This document shows, piece by piece, positions 9,023 through 16,912 of a stretch of 64,000 bases of DNA; within the stretch, counting starts at the first letter, position 1, and each line of letters opens with the position of its first letter. The notes below the pieces were generated by a model that had not been told where the DNA came from, did no database searches, and saw nothing but the letters and a program-made list of their open reading frames with translations. Both the position numbers and the translations under genes were made by a program. Source of the DNA: Pseudomonadota bacterium (lineage in GTDB: Bacteria; Pseudomonadota; Alphaproteobacteria; Rhodospirillales; Magnetospirillaceae). The stretch covers positions 119,485 through 183,484 of the forward strand of contig JAJYTF010000007.1 in assembly GCA_021793155.1 (NCBI GenBank). Direction: 5' to 3'.

Positions 9023-10567
9023 ATGCCGGACGACTTGAAATGCCTGGTGATCGAGGACGGTGACGCCGATTTCAGGCTCATCGAGCATCACCTCGGACGA
9101 ACCGGTTACCCGATCCGTTGCAGCCGGATCCAGACCACGGCGGAACTCGCCGGCGCCTTGGATGACCCGGCGTGGGATCTGATTCTGTCCGATTACAACG
9201 TTCCCGGCATGCGTTTCGAGACCTGCCTGCCGATGATCGTGGCGCGCCAGCCCGACACGCCCCTGGTGCTCGTGTCGGGGGCGATCGGCGAAGAGAAGGC
9301 GGTGGCGCTGCTGAAGCAGGGAGTCTGGGACTTTGTTCTTAAGGATAGCCTGGAGCGGCTGAAGGCAGCGGTGGATTACAGTCTCCGCGAGGCCAAGACG
9401 CGCCGGCGCCTCAAGCTGACCGAAACGGCATTGCACGAGACCCTTCTGCGTTTCGAAGCGGCCAAGAAGGCCTCGGGACTCGGCATTTACGATCACGACA
9501 TCAGGACGGGCCGTCTCGATTGGGATGATCGCGTCAGAGAATTGTGGGGTGTGCCGCCGGACGAGCCGGTCACTTACGAGATGTTCCTGGCGGGATTGCA
9601 TCCCGAGGACCGTGGCCGGATCGTCGCCGCACTCGCCGAGTCGTGGGATCCCCGCGGATCAGGCGAGTTTGCCGTCGAACAGCGCGTCGTCGGTCTGAAA
9701 GACGGAAAGGAACGCCGGATCGCCGCCCGGGGACAGACCAGCTTCGACGGAGAAAAGCCGATCCGGTCGATCGGTACGGTGTTCGACGTCACCGAGCAGC
9801 GCAGGACGGAAAACGAGCTGGCCGAGGCTCTCATGGAGAAATCCAGGCTGCAGGAAGCGGCGCTGACCGCCACTATCGACCTCTATCATGCGGCGCGTCT
9901 TACTTTATTGGGCGAAATGGCGTCGACGATAGCCCATGAAGTGAACCAGCCGATCAGCGCCGCAGTCAATTTCCTCCACGCGGCCAAGTCGGTCGCCACC
10001 GACCCGATCGTCCGGGGTTTCCTCGACGACGTGGATGCCCAGCTCTTCAACGTGGCGGCCATCGTGCAGAAGGTGCGTGACTTTGCCGCCAACCGAACGG
10101 TCCATCCCGCGCCTCAACGGCTGAATTCGATCGTCGCCGAGGCGGCAACCCTTGGACTGCTCAGCAAGACGGAGCGCGATATCACGCTTTGCCTGGCGGT
10201 GCCGGAAGATCTGCCTGAAGTCCTGGTCGACATCGTGCAAATCCGCCAGGTCCTGGTGAATTTGATCCGCAACGCAGCCCAGGCCATGGCCGGTGTCGAA
10301 CGCAAGGAACTGACGATCTCCGCCGCGTTCGCGGCGGAACGGGCATTGGTCGAGCTATCGGTCGCCGATACCGGGCCCGGTTTTCCCGACGAAATACGCC
10401 AGCATTTGTTCACTCCCTTCGTTACAACCAAACCGGATGGTACCGGCCTCGGCCTGTCGACCTCTCGAGCGATCATTCAAGCCCATGGCGGCCAGCTATG
10501 GATCGAAGACGACGAGACCGGCGCGACCATTCGGATGACCTTGCCGATAGCAGCCGCCGATGCATGA
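9023..10567 (+). CDS. REC-PAS-histidine kinase (FixL-like)
   Basis: A 514-residue soluble protein: REC domain at 1-120 (IEDGDAD, Asp57 in LILSDYNVPGM, Lys in FVLKDS), PAS fold at about 140-262 (GLGIYDHD, LWGVPPDE, GTVFDVTEQRR), then HisKA with His305 in TIAHEVNQPISAAV and HATPase (NLIRNAAQAM, VADTGPGFP, GTGLGLSTSRAI), the kinase class of FixL and DctB. No heme-PAS histidine is evident. An N-terminal receiver suggests it accepts phosphate from another kinase, possibly via the preceding receiver. Start ATG 9023 follows the previous stop by eight bases; reading further upstream would run into that gene. Confidence 0.87.
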   Translation: MPDDLKCLVIEDGDADFRLIEHHLGRTGYPIRCSRIQTTAELAGALDDPAWDLILSDYNVPGMRFETCLPMIVARQPDTPLVLVSGAIGEEKAVALLKQGVWDFVLKDSLERLKAAVDYSLREAKTRRRLKLTETALHETLLRFEAAKKASGLGIYDHDIRTGRLDWDDRVRELWGVPPDEPVTYEMFLAGLHPEDRGRIVAALAESWDPRGSGEFAVEQRVVGLKDGKERRIAARGQTSFDGEKPIRSIGTVFDVTEQRRTENELAEALMEKSRLQEAALTATIDLYHAARLTLLGEMASTIAHEVNQPISAAVNFLHAAKSVATDPIVRGFLDDVDAQLFNVAAIVQKVRDFAANRTVHPAPQRLNSIVAEAATLGLLSKTERDITLCLAVPEDLPEVLVDIVQIRQVLVNLIRNAAQAMAGVERKELTISAAFAAERALVELSVADTGPGFPDEIRQHLFTPFVTTKPDGTGLGLSTSRAIIQAHGGQLWIEDDETGATIRMTLPIAAADA

Positions 10568-11186
10568 CATTACGATCCATGTGATTGATGACGATGCGAC
10601 GTTTCGCGCCTCGCTGAGGGCGATGCTCGAGACCAATGGATTCGTTGTCATCGAATACGGCGATGGGGATGCCTTTCTCGAGGCGATCACCCCATCGCCG
10701 CAGGGATGCGCGCTGATCGACGTCAGGATGCCGGGAATGGACGGCTTCGCCCTCCAACGGCACTTGCACGACCAGGGCATCGAGATTCCGGTGATCGTAA
10801 TCACCGGGGCCGCCGACATTCCCACCGCCGTCCGGGCCATGAAGGCCGGTGCCGTCGATTTTCTGGAAAAGCCGTTCCATCCATCGGCGCTCATCGACGC
10901 GATAAAATCGGCGCACAGCCGCAGCACCAATCAGGCCGGCAGTGAACCGGAAATCGCCGCATTCCGCGCAAGGCTGGCCCAACTGACCGAACGTGAACGG
11001 GAAATCCTTGAGGGCATCGTGGCAGGTCTTCCGTTCAAGATCATCGCTCACCGGCTGGGGATCAGTCCCCGCACCGTCGAGGTGCACCGTGCGCATATCG
11101 GCGAAAAGCTGGGGGTGAGCGGACTGTCCAATCTGGTCAGGTTCGCACTCGCCGCCTCGGTCGTAAGCGGCCCGAAATGGCGGTAG
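10560..11186 (+). CDS. FixJ-like response regulator (REC + LuxR-type HTH)
   Basis: A 208-residue regulator. REC domain: VIDDDATFR, Asp54 in ALIDVRMPGMDG, TGAAD, and FLEKPF. The linker leads to a GerE/LuxR helix-turn-helix at about 140-195 (LTEREREILEGIVAG, IAHRLGISPRTVEVHRAHIGEKL). It overlaps the upstream kinase gene by eight bases and is its likely target, giving a FixL/FixJ-style output for this cascade. Target promoters are unknown. Confidence 0.9.
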   Translation: MHDITIHVIDDDATFRASLRAMLETNGFVVIEYGDGDAFLEAITPSPQGCALIDVRMPGMDGFALQRHLHDQGIEIPVIVITGAADIPTAVRAMKAGAVDFLEKPFHPSALIDAIKSAHSRSTNQAGSEPEIAAFRARLAQLTEREREILEGIVAGLPFKIIAHRLGISPRTVEVHRAHIGEKLGVSGLSNLVRFALAASVVSGPKWR

Positions 11187-11190
11187 GTCA

Positions 11191-11254
11191 CCGGCTCGCT
11201 CGAAGGCCGGCTCACTCGAAGGCCGGCTCACTCGAAGGCCGGCTCACTAGAAGG
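11191..11254. repeat. four tandem copies of a 16-base unit
   Basis: Consecutive copies at 11191-11206, 11207-11222, 11223-11238 and 11239-11254 of CCGGCTCACTCGAAGG; the two middle copies are identical, the first has G for A and the last A for C. It directly follows the FixJ-like stop codon. It has no spacers, so it is not a CRISPR. Confidence 0.9.
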
Positions 11255-11441
11255 ATCGAGCGCATCAAGGCCGAGTGGCGCTTGAGCATCGGCAGGCGCG
11301 AAAGCGCCCGACGCAACTGAAAAGCCTGTTACTATGAACCATTTGATTGGTGTATGCCACTAGGTAAATCACCTTACAGCCACGGACCGCGCGTTGCCCT
11401 AATCTTGTTTCGGTACAAACCTCGGGAGCGAAAGAGACTTC

Positions 11442-11831
11442 GTGCCGGAGACCGAGACAATTGTAGCCATCGTCGACGACGACGACGGAATGCGGCGGTC
11501 GATCCGTGCATTATTGGAAGTCGCCGGCTTTGCCACCCGTTGCTACGAGTCAGCCGAAGCGTTTCTTGCTGACCGCGAGGCCATTGACCGCTCGTCCGTC
11601 CTGATCGTGGATCACAATCTCGGAGACATCAGCGGTCTCGAGCTGATCCGCATCGTGGCTTCGCATCCCGAGCACCCCGCCATTCTGTTGATTTCCGCCG
11701 CCCTGACCCCGCAGATTGCCGATGCGGCGATAGCAGCAGGTGCAGCATGGGCAAGTAGCAAGCCTGTACCACCTCAGGACTTTATAACATTCGTCACATC
11801 TGCGCCTCGACGGCGCGATACACGGATGTAA
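11442..11831 (+). CDS. single-domain response regulator (FixJ-type receiver)
   Basis: A 129-residue receiver with AIVDDDDGMRRS, phosphoacceptor Asp57 in LIVDHNLGDISG, a serine switch position (LLISAAL) and Lys in SSKPVPP. It resembles the receiver half of FixJ but stops after the domain, so it probably acts as a phosphate sink or relay partner for the kinases upstream. The start is GTG, with GGGAG and AGAG upstream. It stands alone, separated by about 255 bases from the FixJ-like gene. Confidence 0.85.
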   Translation: MPETETIVAIVDDDDGMRRSIRALLEVAGFATRCYESAEAFLADREAIDRSSVLIVDHNLGDISGLELIRIVASHPEHPAILLISAALTPQIADAAIAAGAAWASSKPVPPQDFITFVTSAPRRRDTRM

Positions 11832-12021
11832 CAACGAAAGTGCCTCTACCACAGCGGAATACGGGTTTCACCTTATTGGTCTGTCAGACCCAGATTCTTC
11901 GCCATTTTTGATTCGGCGGCGGCGCCCCTAAGTAGATCATCTTATTTAGCGGAAAACTTCAAATCGGCATCCTTCATCTGGTGGTTGCGACGGTCGCAAT
12001 CCTTTTGGATGAAGAAGAGCT

Positions 12022-12381
12022 ATGGACATCTCATACGATGGAAAGAAAGAGGCCGACCGCTTTATCGGTCAAAGGATCCGCGAAGAGCGCATCAAAAGAG
12101 GCATGACCCAGTCCGAGTTGGCCAAGCGCATAGGAATTACCTATCAGCAGGCCCACAAGTATGAGCGAGGCGTCAATGGAACTTCAGTCTCTCGCCTTCT
12201 CCAGATCGCTTCCATCCTCGGCATCGATATTACCGAACTCTTGCCCAACATCGACGACGCCCGCACCCCCATGCCCGTCGCCCGCGCCGACCTGGAACTG
12301 GCCCGCAACTTCAGCCGCGTCAGAGATCCTCGACGCCGTCTGGCGATTAGCCAACTGGTGCGCGCGATGGCTGCGGACTAG
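12022..12381 (+). CDS. XRE-family helix-turn-helix regulator
   Basis: A 119-residue protein with a Cro/CI-type HTH at about 15-70 (IGQRIREERIKRGMTQSELAKRIGIT, then QAHKYERGVN). The C-terminal part is basic and helical (ARNFSRVRDPRRRLAISQLVRAM). This small XRE type is common in Rhodospirillales and Rhizobiales, where members tune motility, biofilm or secondary functions. Start ATG has GAAGAAGAG upstream. The next gene starts five bases after its stop, so regulator and cyclic-di-GMP enzyme are likely co-transcribed. Confidence 0.85.
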   Translation: MDISYDGKKEADRFIGQRIREERIKRGMTQSELAKRIGITYQQAHKYERGVNGTSVSRLLQIASILGIDITELLPNIDDARTPMPVARADLELARNFSRVRDPRRRLAISQLVRAMAAD

Positions 12382-12385
12382 ATCC

Positions 12386-14206
12386 ATGACATACCCCCGG
12401 ATCAGGGAGCGGTTGGACCAGGGCAAGGCCGATAGGCAAGATGCCCTGGGCTTGATCGCCCACGGCCACGGCCGATCCGAATTGTCCCTGGATCCGGAGA
12501 CAAGCCTGCAAATCGCCGGCGAACTGTTCACCCATTCGCACAATGCCATCACGATCACCGACACCCACGGCACGATCATCGCGGTGAACGACAGCTTTAC
12601 CCGCATCACCGGCTACGGCCGGGCCGACGCCGTTGGTCAGAATCCCCGGATCCTCAAATCGGGCCGCCATGATGCCCATTTCTACGCCGCCCTATGGCAA
12701 GCCCTCGCCGACGATGGCTATTGGGCCGGAGAAATCTGGAACCGGAGAAAGGACGGCGAGGAGTATACCGAATGGCTCACCATCACCGCGATTCGCGATT
12801 CCTTCGGCCGAACAACGCATTATGTCGGTTTGTTCACCGACGTCAGCCTGGCGGGGGATTACCAGCGGCAGGTCGAATACATCGCCTACCACGACACATT
12901 GACCGGGCTGCCCAATCGCGCGTTGCTGGTCGACCGTCTGCGGCACTGCATCGTCCAAGCCCAACGGCACAGCGATTCCCTGGCCGTCGTCTATGTCGGG
13001 CTCGATGATTTCAAGACGGTGAACGACCTTCATGGGCGGGAAGTGGGCGACGCCCTGCTGGTCGCCCTGTCGCAGCGCATGACGGCGGCACTCCGCGATG
13101 GCGACATCTTTGCCCGCGTCGGCGGCGACGAGTTCGTTGCCGTATTGACCGACCTCGAACTGCCGCAGGACTGGGAGGATACCGTCAGCCGTCTGATGGC
13201 GGCGGCGTCCCAGCCCATAGTGGTTCAATGCCGCACCATCCAGATCTCGGCCAGCGTCGGTGTGGCGTTGTTCCCGCAGGACGAAAGCTATGCCGACCTG
13301 CTGCTCCGTCACGCTGATCAAGCCATGTATTCAGCCAAGCAAGCCGGCAAAAACCGCTGCAGCCTGTTCGACGTCGCACAAGACGAAGCCCTGCGAACCC
13401 AGCGCAAAGGCGTCGATCGGATCGCCAAGGCCCTGGCCCAGCGCGAGTTCGTTCTGCATTTCCAACCCAAGGTGGACCTCGGCAGCGGCGCTCTGGTCGG
13501 CGTCGAGGCCCTGATCCGCTGGCAACATCCCGAAAGAGGCCTGGTCTATCCTGCCGATTTTCTTCCCCTCATCGAAGACCATGAGCTCGATCTCGACCTT
13601 GGCGAATGGGTGATCGACGCCGCACTCGAACAGATGACCGAATGGCGCTCGATGGGGCGGGTCATACCGGTGAGCGTGAATGTCGGGGCCGGGCATTTGC
13701 AGCGATCCGATTTCCCGGTGCGCCTGCAAAGGCTGATGGCGGCCTACCCCGCCGTTCCGCCCACCGACCTGGAACTGGAAGTCCTGGAATCGACCGCGCT
13801 GGGTGATATCGACCTGGTCAGCGAGGTCATGCGGTCCTGCTGCGCCATGGGAATACGCTTCGCCCTCGACGATTTCGGCACCGGCTATTCATCGCTGGCC
13901 CATCTTCGTTATCTCCCGGCGGCAAGCTTGAAAATCGACCGGCAGTTCGTCTGCAACATGCTGAACGATGCGAACGACCGGGCAATCGTCAGCGGCGTGA
14001 TCGGTCTGGCCAAGGTATTCGAGCGTGGGGTCATTGCCGAAGGCGTCGAGACCGCCGCCCATGCGGAAGAATTGCGGGCGCTGGGTTGCACGATGGCGCA
14101 GGGCTATGGCATCGCTCGCCCGATGCCGGCATCGGAGCTGCTGCGATGGGTGGATGACCGGCAGTCCCGCATGCCGGCAGCCGGCATCATGGAAGGAATG
14201 ATTTGA
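12386..14206 (+). CDS. PAS-GGDEF-EAL cyclic-di-GMP enzyme
   Basis: A 606-residue cytoplasmic protein: PAS domain at about 45-155 (AITITDTHGTIIAVNDSF, GYWAGEIWNRRKDG), GGDEF domain with intact GGDEF at 246-250 and a product-inhibition I-site RDGD at 237-240, and EAL domain with EALIRW from 374, DDFGTGYSS and KIDRQFV. Both catalytic signatures look complete, so it may synthesise or degrade c-di-GMP depending on the PAS signal. No membrane segment is visible. Start ATG 12386 was chosen because the reading frame further upstream overlaps the XRE gene. Confidence 0.9.
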   Translation: MTYPRIRERLDQGKADRQDALGLIAHGHGRSELSLDPETSLQIAGELFTHSHNAITITDTHGTIIAVNDSFTRITGYGRADAVGQNPRILKSGRHDAHFYAALWQALADDGYWAGEIWNRRKDGEEYTEWLTITAIRDSFGRTTHYVGLFTDVSLAGDYQRQVEYIAYHDTLTGLPNRALLVDRLRHCIVQAQRHSDSLAVVYVGLDDFKTVNDLHGREVGDALLVALSQRMTAALRDGDIFARVGGDEFVAVLTDLELPQDWEDTVSRLMAAASQPIVVQCRTIQISASVGVALFPQDESYADLLLRHADQAMYSAKQAGKNRCSLFDVAQDEALRTQRKGVDRIAKALAQREFVLHFQPKVDLGSGALVGVEALIRWQHPERGLVYPADFLPLIEDHELDLDLGEWVIDAALEQMTEWRSMGRVIPVSVNVGAGHLQRSDFPVRLQRLMAAYPAVPPTDLELEVLESTALGDIDLVSEVMRSCCAMGIRFALDDFGTGYSSLAHLRYLPAASLKIDRQFVCNMLNDANDRAIVSGVIGLAKVFERGVIAEGVETAAHAEELRALGCTMAQGYGIARPMPASELLRWVDDRQSRMPAAGIMEGMI

Positions 14207-14238
14207 CTGAATAGCAATCAGTCAAATATCGAATAGGG

Positions 14239-15168
14239 ATGGACCTTCGCACCCTCCGCGCTTTCGTCGAAGTCGTGCGCCAGGGAGGCTTCTCCCAGGC
14301 CGCCAAGACCGTGTTCGCCACCCAGTCGACGATCAGCAAGGCGGTCCGCCAGTTGGAAGAGGAGCTGGGCCTGCCGCTGCTGGATCGGATCGGCCATCGC
14401 AGCAACATGACCGCCGCCGGGCAGATCGTCTTTCGCCGCGCGGTGGCGATGCTGGCCGAGCGAGACGATCTGATCGCCGAGTTGGACGAACTGCGGGGCC
14501 TGAAGCGCGGCGTGCTGCGCCTCGGGCTGCCGGCCATCGGCTCCCATACCCTGTTCGCCCCGATGTTCACCGTCTACCGAAGCCGCTATCCCGGCATCGA
14601 CATCCGGCTGGTGGAGCAGGGCAGCAAGCGGCTGGAAGAGCTGGTGCTGGACGGTGAGTTGGATCTTGCGGCATCGCTGCTGCCGGTGCCGGCGGAATTC
14701 GCCTGGCAGGAGGTGCGCCACGAGCCGCTCGACCTGCTGGTGTGCGCCGACCATCCGCTATCGGGCCGCGGGCGGGTAGCGCTGGCTGAACTGGCCGCCG
14801 AGCCGTTCATCCTGTTCGGCGAGGGGTTCGCCCTCAACCCGATCATCCTGGAGGCTTGCCGCCGCAGCGGCTTCCAGCCGGCCGTCGTCACCCGTTCCAG
14901 CCAGATCGATTTCATCATCGAACTGGTCGCCAGCGGCCTGGGCATCGGCTTCCTGCCGCGGATGATCGCCCGCCAGCGGCACCATGACGGCGTGCGACAC
15001 ATGGCCGTTGCCGATCACGGCATGGACTGGCATATCGCCCTGATCTGGCGGAAAGGCAGCTATCTGCCCCATGCAGCCCGGGCCTGGGTGGACCTGGCCG
15101 AGGAGATGCGGGCGGGGCCAGCGAGTTCCCCCTTCCGTCCGGATCCTGGCCGTTTCCGGCATCAATGA
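14239..15168 (+). CDS. LysR-family transcriptional regulator
   Basis: A 309-residue LysR-type protein with the N-terminal winged HTH (RTLRAFVEVVRQGGFSQAA, TQSTISKAVRQLEEELG) and an effector domain beginning near residue 90 (GVLRLGLPAIGSHTLF). The segment LLVCADHPLSGRGRV is typical of the CynR/GltC-like class. ATG is preceded by AATAGGG. The genes on either side (c-di-GMP enzyme, SCO1-like) give no clear target; autoregulation is usual for the family. Confidence 0.9.
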   Translation: MDLRTLRAFVEVVRQGGFSQAAKTVFATQSTISKAVRQLEEELGLPLLDRIGHRSNMTAAGQIVFRRAVAMLAERDDLIAELDELRGLKRGVLRLGLPAIGSHTLFAPMFTVYRSRYPGIDIRLVEQGSKRLEELVLDGELDLAASLLPVPAEFAWQEVRHEPLDLLVCADHPLSGRGRVALAELAAEPFILFGEGFALNPIILEACRRSGFQPAVVTRSSQIDFIIELVASGLGIGFLPRMIARQRHHDGVRHMAVADHGMDWHIALIWRKGSYLPHAARAWVDLAEEMRAGPASSPFRPDPGRFRHQ

Positions 15169-15249
15169 TTATCTGAATGGAGTTGTGCAGGCATCAATCA
15201 CGGCGTCAGCCGCTCGCAGGACTGCCGCCGGCAACCGAACTGACATCGG

Positions 15250-15915
15250 ATGAGGCACCAGGCTCGATTCCTCGCCACGACATGGCGCGTCACACTCCTC
15301 TGTGCAGGTTTGACCGCCTGCAATTCGGGCAAGCCCGGACAAGCCATCGACGTCAAGGACGCACTTCCCCCATTGTGCTTCTCCCTGACCAGGGCAAGCG
15401 ACGGCAGGGCCGTCACTGCCGCGGACTTCAAGGGAAAGGTCGCTCTGCTCTACTTCGGGTATACCGGCTGCTCGGACAGCTGCCCGACGACGCTGCTCGA
15501 TCTGACGGAGGCACTGAAGCGGCTTGGCGGAGATGCCGACAAGGTGCGGATCCTGTTCGTCTCCGTCGATCCCCTGCACGACACGCTGCCTGTCCTCAAG
15601 CGGTACGGAGCGCAGTTCGGTCCCCAGGTGGTTGGCCTGAGGGGCAGCGATGATCATTTGGCGGCGGTCGCTCGGCGCTACCGGGCCGCCTATGCGGTGA
15701 CGGACCCGGACCGCTGGTATGATTACCAGGTGTCCCATTCCAACTCGGTCTATGTGTTCGACGCGTCGGGGGCGGCCCGCTTGCTGATCCCGGCCCTCGA
15801 CCTCTCCCACGACGCCGACGGCATCGCGCGGGAGCTGCGACGGATCATCGCGGAAACTCCGCACCCCCCTCGACAGCCTTCATCGCAGCCTCTTCATCCA
15901 GCCGCATCCAGTTGA
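15250..15915 (+). CDS. SCO1/SenC-family copper protein, lipoprotein
   Basis: A 221-residue thioredoxin-fold copper chaperone for cytochrome oxidase assembly. A lipobox ends at Cys24 (LLCAGLTAC), so it is anchored in the inner membrane facing the periplasm. Copper ligands are Cys74 and Cys78 in GCSDSCP and His163 in VSHSNSVYVF. The C-terminal 24 residues (PHPPRQPSSQPLHPAASS) lie in DNA that also encodes the end of the convergent CtaG-like gene and are probably dispensable. A neighbouring CtaG-like gene supports a role in CuA or CuB insertion. Confidence 0.88.
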   Translation: MRHQARFLATTWRVTLLCAGLTACNSGKPGQAIDVKDALPPLCFSLTRASDGRAVTAADFKGKVALLYFGYTGCSDSCPTTLLDLTEALKRLGGDADKVRILFVSVDPLHDTLPVLKRYGAQFGPQVVGLRGSDDHLAAVARRYRAAYAVTDPDRWYDYQVSHSNSVYVFDASGAARLLIPALDLSHDADGIARELRRIIAETPHPPRQPSSQPLHPAASS

Positions 15916-16855
15916 GGACGACGAGGATGGCGACGGCGCTCATCATGGTCATCGGAATCCAGGTGATGATGCCGCCGATGCTCTGGTCCGTCGCCGGGCT
16001 CATATCGGTGAACGCCCGCCCGCAAAACGCGTAATAGGGATAAAGGTCGCGGCCGACGAACGTGATGAACGCCCCCAGGACGATCTGCGGCACCATCACC
16101 GACAGCGCCACCAGGACGCGCACGGCATAGGAAAGGCGGGCGGGCGGGGAAGGGCGGGAATCGACCACCAGAGACCAGAACAGGATGCCGTCGAGCACCA
16201 TGCTCCAGTTCATCACCCAGAACAGGCGGTCGTCCAGCATCGCCGTGAAATGGACCGACGGTATCAGCCACAGAGCCAGCAGGCCGAAGAACAATGCCGG
16301 CGCCACGACGGGGTGCTGAAGGACGCCGACGAGCCGTGTCACCGGGCGGATCCTGGTCAGCGCCGCCAGTCTTGCCGGCATCCCGCGGCGGATCGCCTCG
16401 CCCGGCATGGCGAGTGCCATCAGGAACGGCCCCAGATGGTGCATCGCCAAGTGCTGAAGCCGATTGACGAAGAACATATGCTCGGCAAGGTACAGGTAAT
16501 GGGTCTGCAGGACGCCATAGATCAGCGTCATCCCGGCCAGCAACGAGGCGATGCGCCAGGCGCCGGGGCGCTCGGCCGCCGCCAGGCGCGACCGCCCGCG
16601 GAAGAACCATCGGAGAATGAACGCCATTCCGCAGAAGGCCAGCCAGGAAAACTCCCACGGCATGATGAAGGGGAGATGGGCCGGATGGGCCCGGCACAGC
16701 CAATCGACCACGACGCCGACGGCGATGACTCCGCCGGCGAAAAGCCATTCGCCACGCACGGCCGAAGGCTCGGGGCGGCTGGGCCATGCTATGGATGCCA
16801 TGACGTCGCTCGCAATGACTCCGCCCAGGGTACTAATGACAACCGGATGAGTCAT
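15845..16855 (-). CDS. ctaG: CtaG-family cytochrome c oxidase assembly membrane protein (caa3 type)
   Basis: A 336-residue protein with about seven hydrophobic segments. Landmarks of the caa3_CtaG family are the histidine-rich loops LAEHMFFVNRLQHLAMHHLGPFL and LQHPVVAPALFF, plus WNWSMV-like MNWSMVLDGILFW. It is not homologous to the Cox11-type CtaG. It is proposed to deliver copper to heme-copper oxidase. Its 3' end overlaps the convergent SCO1-like gene by 71 bases. An alternative start is ATG at 16801 (MASIAW). Confidence 0.82.
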   Translation of the reverse strand: MTHPVVISTLGGVIASDVMASIAWPSRPEPSAVRGEWLFAGGVIAVGVVVDWLCRAHPAHLPFIMPWEFSWLAFCGMAFILRWFFRGRSRLAAAERPGAWRIASLLAGMTLIYGVLQTHYLYLAEHMFFVNRLQHLAMHHLGPFLMALAMPGEAIRRGMPARLAALTRIRPVTRLVGVLQHPVVAPALFFGLLALWLIPSVHFTAMLDDRLFWVMNWSMVLDGILFWSLVVDSRPSPPARLSYAVRVLVALSVMVPQIVLGAFITFVGRDLYPYYAFCGRAFTDMSPATDQSIGGIITWIPMTMMSAVAILVVLNWMRLDEEAAMKAVEGGAEFPR

Positions 16856-16912
16856 TACATGGGGATCGCCGGCCCGCCCGCCACGGGCATAGGGTCGGGA
16901 AGGAGTGGAGTC

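Noticed and set aside
11191..11254. CRISPR array
   Set aside because: The 16-base units are directly contiguous with no spacers, and there are no cas genes in the window.
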